Positions 59,220 to 64,000 of a stretch of DNA of 64,000 nt are shown one piece after another. The translations under genes and the position numbers were made by a program. Under the pieces are notes generated by a model, which was not told where the DNA came from, ran no database searches, and saw only the letters and a program-made list of their open reading frames with translations. The DNA comes from Vigna angularis (taxonomy: Eukaryota; Streptophyta; Magnoliopsida; Fabales; Fabaceae). The stretch lies in assembly GCF_016808095.1 (NCBI RefSeq), contig NC_068974.1, forward strand, positions 17,794,001 through 17,858,000. Direction: 5' to 3'. How positions within the stretch are numbered: the stretch's first letter is position 1; each line of letters opens with the position of its first letter.

Positions 59220-60521
59220 TGATAACAGTTGAAAAACTGTTATTTTCATGCTTAAAATTGATACTAAAAGCAACCTTTAGACTTAGAAACTAGCTTGAAA
59301 TCATACTTTTATTCATATTTTCAGAAATAAGAGAGCTGGACAGGTTTATGCTTGATTTCAGTGTTTTTGTGCAGGTTTTAAGGTGAATTTAGTGAAAGAA
59401 GTGAAGAATGAGAGAGAGGGAATCAGAAAAGGAATCAAAGAGTGAAAAAGAAGAAGTCGAAGTCACCGCTCAGCGGCATTTTACCGCTGAGCGGCACTCA
59501 AGAGGTTGCGGGAGGTCCGCTGAGGGGCAAAATGGCCGCTGAGGGGAGAAAACGAGACGCGCAATCACCGCTGAGCGGTCTTTTACCGCTGAGCGGCATT
59601 TTAATGGGCTTGGGCTTGACTTTTTGTAATTTACGAATGATATTTAAGCTTTAGGGTTTCCTAGGGTTAGGGATCTTTGGCAGAAACGAAGCAAACACTC
59701 TCTCTTCCACCCCTTTGAAGGAGGATCTTGGATGCTCAGGCTACCTCTTCACCTTTCTAGGGTTTTATCCTTCATTCTTTCATTATTGTTCATCTAGGTT
59801 CACCATGAATATGGTGAACTAAACTCTGTATGTTTGTTGGGGAATCAATGTAATCTCTTGAAGCTCTCATATATGGAATTTATGCTTGCATCTTAATCTA
59901 AGACTTATGCTTTCTTTCATCATTAGTTAGGGTTTTTCCTCTTTGCTCAATGCTTGCATTGTTTAACTCATTCTATTGCATGATTATTGGTTTTGTCGAT
60001 ACGGACACGTACGGGGAAGTCTAGATCCGGGGAATTTCTCCCAATGTTATATTGGTTGTCGTTAAGCTCCTGCACTTATGAACTAATCATTAGGAATGCT
60101 AGGAATTGTATGAACTCGTGATTAGGGAGAAGCCATCTAGAATGGTACTTTAGAGAGTGGCATTAACAATGATGATTTGAATGTTGAATTCCTAAAATGT
60201 ATGAGAGTGGATGAGATGAAATTGACCCCCAACAACATATTCATTCATATATTTCATTGAAAGTGTTTATCTTTTGTCTTTGCCATTGATCAAATTTCAT
60301 GCATACATGTTTATTTTCGTCTTTTGCATAATCTAAACCAAATATTTCGTTTGTAAGTCTTAGTTAATCAAGAAACCACACAACTAAACTAGGCCGTGAG
60401 TCCTTTGGGAAGAACGATACTTGGTCTTACCAAGTTTATTACTTGAACGATTCGGTCATACTTGCCGATTGAAAAACAAGTTTGTGACATCATATTTTGG
60501 TGCTTACAAATTTGTCCATCA
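59220..60521 (+). repeat. 5' LTR of element D2
   Basis: 1302 bp, TGATAACAG to TTTGTCCATCA. Palindrome cluster at about 59465-59600. The TATA position carries TATTTAAG (59641-59648) instead of TATATAAG. Confidence 0.9.
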
Positions 60522-60527
60522 AGTTTT

Positions 60528-60545
60528 TGGCGCCGTTGCCGGGGA
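60528..60545 (+). promoter_or_regulatory. Primer-binding site, tRNA-Asp type (D2)
   Basis: Intact TGGCGCCGTTGCCGGGGA six bases after the LTR, so D2 kept a usable priming site. Confidence 0.88.
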
Positions 60546-60773
60546 CTCGTGGTTTAACTGGTTAATTTGTGTGATAATTGATTATCTTTGACTTTAATTT
60601 TGAATTTCTGTTTTTATTTTTCTGTTTTATTTTTTTTCTGTTTTTATTTCATTTTATTTTATTTTATTTTATTTTATTTTCCGTTTTTATTTTATTCTCT
60701 GAATCTTATATCTTCTCCTATATCTTTTTGTGCTAACAATTGTTTTTAGGGTTTTGTGCCTAATGTCTGCAGA

Positions 60774-61664
60774 ATGCAATTTGGTCAAGAATTTAACTAT
60801 ATGGGCACTCAATTCTACCAAAGTAATCTCAACCACTGGTGGGAACCTCACTCAAGCATGGATCAAAGCCAATTTTGGCAAGTTGCTGGACACTTTGAGA
60901 ACCAACCACAACAACAATGGCAGCGAAAACCTTCTCTATCAGAAAGTTTGGAGGACACCCTTCAACGATTTTTGAAAAATTCCGACTCTACTCAGAAAAG
61001 CATTGAAGAATCATGTAAAAGGATGGAGATGCACTTTCGTTACATTAGTCAGAGATTGAATGATGAGGTTAATACTGAAGTGAACCTTAAGGAGGAAGGG
61101 CAAACCAATGTCACTGAAAGTGACAAGATTCTTGATGAGAAAAAAATAGAGGGAGATGCGGAAAAGATAGAGAGAAAAGAGAAAGAAGAGTTGAGTGAGA
61201 AAAATAAAGATGAAGAAAAAGAGAAAGAAGTGGTTGAGAGAGAAGAGAGAAAGAAGATTTGTGTGAAAATAAAGAAGTTGAAAAGAAAAAGAAAAGGGAA
61301 GAAAAAAATGAAAGAAAGGAAAAAGAGAAAATTTAGGGAGAGAAAAAGGAAGAAAAAGAAGATGAGAGGAAAGAAGAAGAAATCATATGAAAAATCCCAT
61401 CCTCATCTAAAGAAGAATCATAGGAAGGAAAAGAAATTTAAGTGCTTAATGGAAATCTTCAAGAAATTGGAGATTAAAGTTCCTATGATTGAAACACTGC
61501 AACAGGTTCCTGGTTTGATCAAATTTCTGAAGAAGTTCAGTAGGAAGAAGAAAAAGAAGAAGGAACTTAAGCTTTACTGGGTCAAGCTAATGACGTTAAA
61601 AGAGCGCTTGCTGGGAGGCAACCCAGTGATTTACAAACTTTTGATTTGGATTTTGATTTTGTAA
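60774..61664 (+). CDS. D2 short gag-like ORF, 296 aa
   Basis: Open from ATG 60774. The N-terminus (FGQEFNYMGTQFYQ, then repeated Gln) matches the segment that follows the zinc knuckle in Athila gag. The middle is an extreme Lys/Glu-rich coiled-coil-like stretch. The end (FKKLEIKVPMIETLQQVPG) is the conserved pre-protease block. The capsid core and knuckle are absent. The last 20 or so codons overlap motif M5. Whether it is translated is unknown; it may simply maintain RNA sequence. About 300 codons without a stop in a non-autonomous element is notable. Confidence 0.55.
   Translation: MQFGQEFNYMGTQFYQSNLNHWWEPHSSMDQSQFWQVAGHFENQPQQQWQRKPSLSESLEDTLQRFLKNSDSTQKSIEESCKRMEMHFRYISQRLNDEVNTEVNLKEEGQTNVTESDKILDEKKIEGDAEKIERKEKEELSEKNKDEEKEKEVVEREERKKICVKIKKLKRKRKGKKKMKERKKRKFRERKRKKKKMRGKKKKSYEKSHPHLKKNHRKEKKFKCLMEIFKKLEIKVPMIETLQQVPGLIKFLKKFSRKKKKKKELKLYWVKLMTLKERLLGGNPVIYKLLIWILIL
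61579..61626 (+). ncRNA. Conserved pol-end motif, copy M5 (candidate RNA element)
   Basis: GACGTTAAAAGAGCGC then CTGGG/AGGCAA/CCCAG, a perfect 5-bp stem. Read in the VKLMTL frame. Confidence 0.55.
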
Positions 61665-61708
61665 CTTTTACTTTGTAGACATTATTTTTGTAAACATTTT
61701 GTGGGATA

Positions 61709-61816
61709 TAGCATCTACTGAAGGATGCTAGGTGGTTAAGTATCTACTGAAGGATACTCAGTTTGTAACACCTACTGATGGGTGTTGGTAAGTTTGTTAC
61801 ACCTACTGATGGGTGT
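61709..61816 (+). ncRNA. Array of four hairpins with UACUGAWG loops (D2)
   Basis: 61709-61730 (TAGCATC/GATGCTA, 7 bp), 61739-61758 (AGTATC/GATACT, 6 bp), 61767-61786 (AACACC/GGTGTT, 6 bp) and 61799-61816 (ACACC/GGTGT, 5 bp). Loops are TACTGAAG, TACTGAAG, TACTGATG and TACTGATG. All stems are fully paired, and all are closed by C-G. Confidence 0.65.
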
Positions 61817-61827
61817 TGGTGGATTTT

Positions 61828-61875
61828 GGGTCAGGCTCGTGACGTTAAACAAGCGCTACCTGGGAGGCAACCCAG
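61828..61875 (+). ncRNA. Conserved pol-end motif, copy M6 (candidate RNA element)
   Basis: GACGTTAAACAAGCGC then CTGGG/AGGCAA/CCCAG. Non-coding here, 12 nt after the hairpin array. Confidence 0.55.
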
Positions 61876-62013
61876 TTGATTGATTGTTTCTGTTTGTTTA
61901 TTTTAGTTAGGATTTGCATAAGCATTTTTAACATTGAATTGCAGGGAACCCATGAGGGGCATGTAGGGAAGACACGTAGGTTAAGAAAAGAAGGAGAGGA
62001 GCACATCACGAAA

Positions 62014-62640
62014 GTGCCGCTGAGCGGTACTCTCGCAGATGGGCTTTAGTTCCCCTTAGCGGGACCCGAGCCCATTAGGGTATTTTTACACCCTAAGCTG
62101 CGCAAAGTCTTATACTTTCTGGCTTTTCTCTGCACAAACACTTCCATACATCTTCTCTTAGGTTTTCCACATCTTTTCACTCTTACCTCTTAAGAAAAAA
62201 AATTCTCTTCCATTCACTTTTTCACTAGTGTGCCATCAAAGTTTGGGGTTGGAAGAGAGCATTCTAGCTTGGAAGCATTCTCATCTAGCATCTCCACCCA
62301 AGTAAGTAAAAAGCATTTTGTTCATTCTAGGGTTCTTGAATTTGAATGTGATTGTCAAAGCATGAATATTTAGGGGTTTTGATTTCTATGCATGATTTGA
62401 TGATATATTTGATTTTTGAACCTATTAAACTGCATGATCATGAACTGGAAAACTGAAAATTGCATTTGGGTGGAGTTAGGACAGCTTTAAAATAGGTTTT
62501 TCAAAAATCTGCAGAGTTACCGCTGAGGGGTAATCTGCCGCTGAGCGGCACTCTGCCAGATTTGGTTTTTATGAAATTTTGCGAGTTGGAATTTGGTACT
62601 GGTGGCGCTGAGGGGAAATTCTGGCCCTCAGCGGTGGTTT
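62014..62640 (+). promoter_or_regulatory. CCGCTNAGCGG-type words upstream of the D2 accessory ORF
   Basis: Copies or near-copies lie at about 62016, 62051, 62522, 62539, 62605 and 62625. The last two form an 8-bp inverted pair (GCTGAGGG and CCCTCAGC). The same words cluster before the TATA box in the LTRs. No TATA box was seen here, so promoter function is speculative. Confidence 0.35.
62239..62251 (+). promoter_or_regulatory. PPT-like 13-mer in D2
   Basis: AAGTTTGGGGTTG about 470 bp before the accessory ORF. Equivalent to 47995-48007 in D1. Confidence 0.35.
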
Positions 62641-62722
62641 AGCTTCGAAAGGAGTTGTGTTATGTGTTTCACTAATGATTAACATCATGTTCTGTGGTTT
62701 TGTTTGTGTTTTGAATGTAGGA

Positions 62723-63958
62723 ATGACATCTTCATCAGGAAAAAGATTGAAAACCATGGCAACCAAGAGAAAGGAAAAGGAACCAGAGCAACCCCATTCT
62801 GGCAGGTTCCTCTCTAGGAAACATGAGAAGCACTTTAGGGTGGTTTAGGACAGGAGACTTCCGATGGAGAGAAAGGTTGGAATGATACCTAACTTTGCTC
62901 CTCAATTTGGAGAGCAAGTGTTAGGGAATGATTGGGGAAAGCTAGCCACTTATCCTGCACCTGCCAATATAGCTGTGGTGAAGGAATTTTACACCAATGC
63001 AAAGAAGATTGGTGATTATCCAGCTGAGAATTATTTGGGCTATGTCAGAGGCCATGCTATCAGGTATGATCCTGATTCTATCAACAACTTCCTGGATACT
63101 GTGTGGGCTGGTGAGCAATGTCAGTTTGCTCTTTGCATGGAGGAAGGTGCTGATTTTGAGGATGTGGAGAGAGTGTTGTTTATACCTGGAGGACACTTCC
63201 AAAGGAATAGATCTGGCTCAGTGGTTAACATTAGGAGGACAGATTTGAATCCTCTTGCAAAATATTGGATGGCATTTTCTCATGCCAACATTCAGCCATG
63301 TTCACATGTGTCAGATATTACTCTCAGCAGGGCACTATTCATCTACTGTGCTATCAGAAATTTGAATGTTAATATTGGGCAGGTGATAGCTGATGAAATT
63401 AGTGTATGTGCTAACACCTCAAACAACAAAGCACCACTAGGACATCCTTCTTTGATTACTCACCTTTGCAAGCTAGCTGGGGTGGATACTTCTGTTCCAC
63501 CATTTGAGAGGCCAAGAAAAGCTATTGATGAGGCCTATTATAGACAGTACTGTGGAGGTGAGGATGTAGCTTAACCAGTTCCACCACGCCGTGCTCGTAG
63601 AGAGAGAGGGCCAGCACAGAGCCAGACATCTGCTGATACACATGAAGCAGAACCATTCCAGATGAGGGACATGTATATGTCTCTTATAGGTGCTCAGTTG
63701 CAGTCCATTCACAGAGGGCAGGTGGCCACTGCTGAGATGATAGTGGGGATGTATGATACACCCCCAGCCCACAGGTGGACTATGGATGAATTCCACAATG
63801 TAGTAGCTTGGCCAGAAGAACCAGTACATGGAGGAGGAGCTGGAGCAGCTGAAGCTTCAGCTAGAGATATGGAAGAAGATGAAGCTGAGGAGGAGGATGC
63901 ATTTGATGATGATGAAGATGAGGAGGAAGAGGAAGATACAGAGGACAGCTCAGACTGA
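62723..63958 (+). pseudogene. D2 accessory ORF, putative plant transposon protein (Transposase_32-like)
   Basis: One frame of 412 codons with stops at codon 42 (TAG 62846) and codon 284 (TAA 63572). The central open part covers 62864-63574. Features are a basic N-terminus, a conserved-looking core (PAPANIAVVKEFYTNAKK; LAKYWMAFSHANIQPCSH; LITHLCKLAGV) of the kind annotated in plants as putative plant transposon protein, a basic PPRRARRERG segment after the second stop, and an acidic tail of about 30 residues. Its biochemical role is unknown; despite the domain name no catalytic motif is evident. The ATG lies 3 nt after a plausible splice acceptor (gttttgaatgtag), so expression from a spliced mRNA is possible. 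The low number of lesions over 1.2 kb suggests recent decay. Confidence 0.7.
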
Positions 63959-63969
63959 TGAGGAGCTGA

Positions 63970-63995
63970 GATAGCATTTACTGATGAATGCTATC
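63970..63995 (+). ncRNA. Hairpin with TACTGATG loop after the accessory ORF
   Basis: GATAGCATT and AATGCTATC form a perfect 9-bp stem around the loop TACTGATG, 12 nt after the accessory ORF stop. It is the longest stem of the nine found and may be the first of another array beyond the window. Confidence 0.65.
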
Positions 63996-64000
63996 ATATG

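Larger units (their letters stand above)
59220..64000 (+). mobile_element. Element D2: non-autonomous Athila derivative with accessory ORF (3' end outside)
   Basis: The order is LTR (59220-60521), PBS (60528-60545), T-rich leader, short gag-like ORF (60774-61664), motif M5, four-hairpin array, motif M6, CCGCTNAGCGG words, PPT-like 13-mer (62239), accessory ORF (62723-63958), and another hairpin (63970-63995). No protease, RT or integrase is present. D1 is a related copy without the accessory ORF. Confidence 0.82.

Noticed and set aside
61709..61816. Hammerhead ribozyme, because the loops contain CTGATG
   Set aside because: The second conserved core (GAAA with its stem) and a matching cleavage site are absent; the CTGATG lies in a closed 8-nt hairpin loop.
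61709..61816. CRISPR-like repeat array
   Set aside because: Eukaryotic retroelement context, variable stems rather than identical repeats, irregular short spacers and no cas genes.

Overview
The window looks like plant nuclear DNA from a retrotransposon-rich stretch of a legume chromosome. I place it in Phaseoleae only by inference from the repeat families. It is AT-rich and holds one recognisable host gene. Almost everything after about 4.4 kb is nested mobile DNA. No bacterial-type operon, CRISPR array, tRNA gene or functional rRNA gene was seen.

Layout. 20-1382 carries the last exons of a plant SH2-domain (STAT-linker type) gene whose 5' part lies outside the window. 1.7-4.4 kb holds TA microsatellites, a foldback structure and a 367-bp MITE with a 7-bp target duplication. 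4395-7034 is a solo LTR of a Tekay-type chromovirus family. It is followed by a Cassandra-type LTR with an embedded 5S-rRNA-like domain (7041 to about 7435) and a putative TIR element. 8.7-12.6 kb is a decayed minus-strand Ty1/copia element split by a reverse Athila-type LTR. 12.6-14.5 kb is another Athila-type LTR with a reverse copy inside it. 14.5-27.9 kb is an unclassified TGATG...CATCA element (C1). C1 contains a non-autonomous CACTA transposon (15500-17031, TSD ACG) that carries a gene-like frame, and a complete 9.75-kb minus-strand Tekay chromovirus (17550-27295).

27.9-64 kb is a nest of Athila-lineage (Calypso/Cyclops-like) Ty3/gypsy elements. N2 (27.9-32.7 kb) has gag-protease joined to a pol tail. 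A (32959-42198) is a full-length element with two 1305-bp LTRs and a near-perfect TSD. It sits inside N3, an older minus-strand pol. D1 (45.7-53.7 kb) is a gag-only derivative whose 3' LTR is split by a Tekay solo LTR (TSD CTGAG), which is itself split by a 737-bp TGATGG...CCATCA insertion (TSD AGTAC). E (53.7-58.5 kb) is a gag fragment split by a second C element (C2, TSD AAAAG) that contains a copia-type solo LTR. D2 (59.2 kb to the window end) is a non-autonomous element with LTR, tRNA-Asp-type PBS, a short gag-like ORF and a second ORF of the putative-plant-transposon-protein (Transposase_32) type.

The signals most worth following are RNA-like structures in the Athila group. One is a hairpin array with a nearly invariant 8-nt loop (UACUGAWG) on stems that change by compensation, in D1, D2 and again just after the D2 accessory ORF. 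Another is a roughly 48-nt motif (GACGTTAAA...GGGAGGCAACCC) that recurs six times, is translated in two different frames in some copies and is non-coding in others. Two more are a cluster of CCGCTNAGCGG palindromes just upstream of the LTR TATA box and again beside the accessory ORF, and repeated internal copies of the 13-mer that forms the polypurine-tract-like site. Together they suggest that D2-type elements are an organised non-autonomous system that keeps cis signals and an accessory protein but borrows its enzymes.
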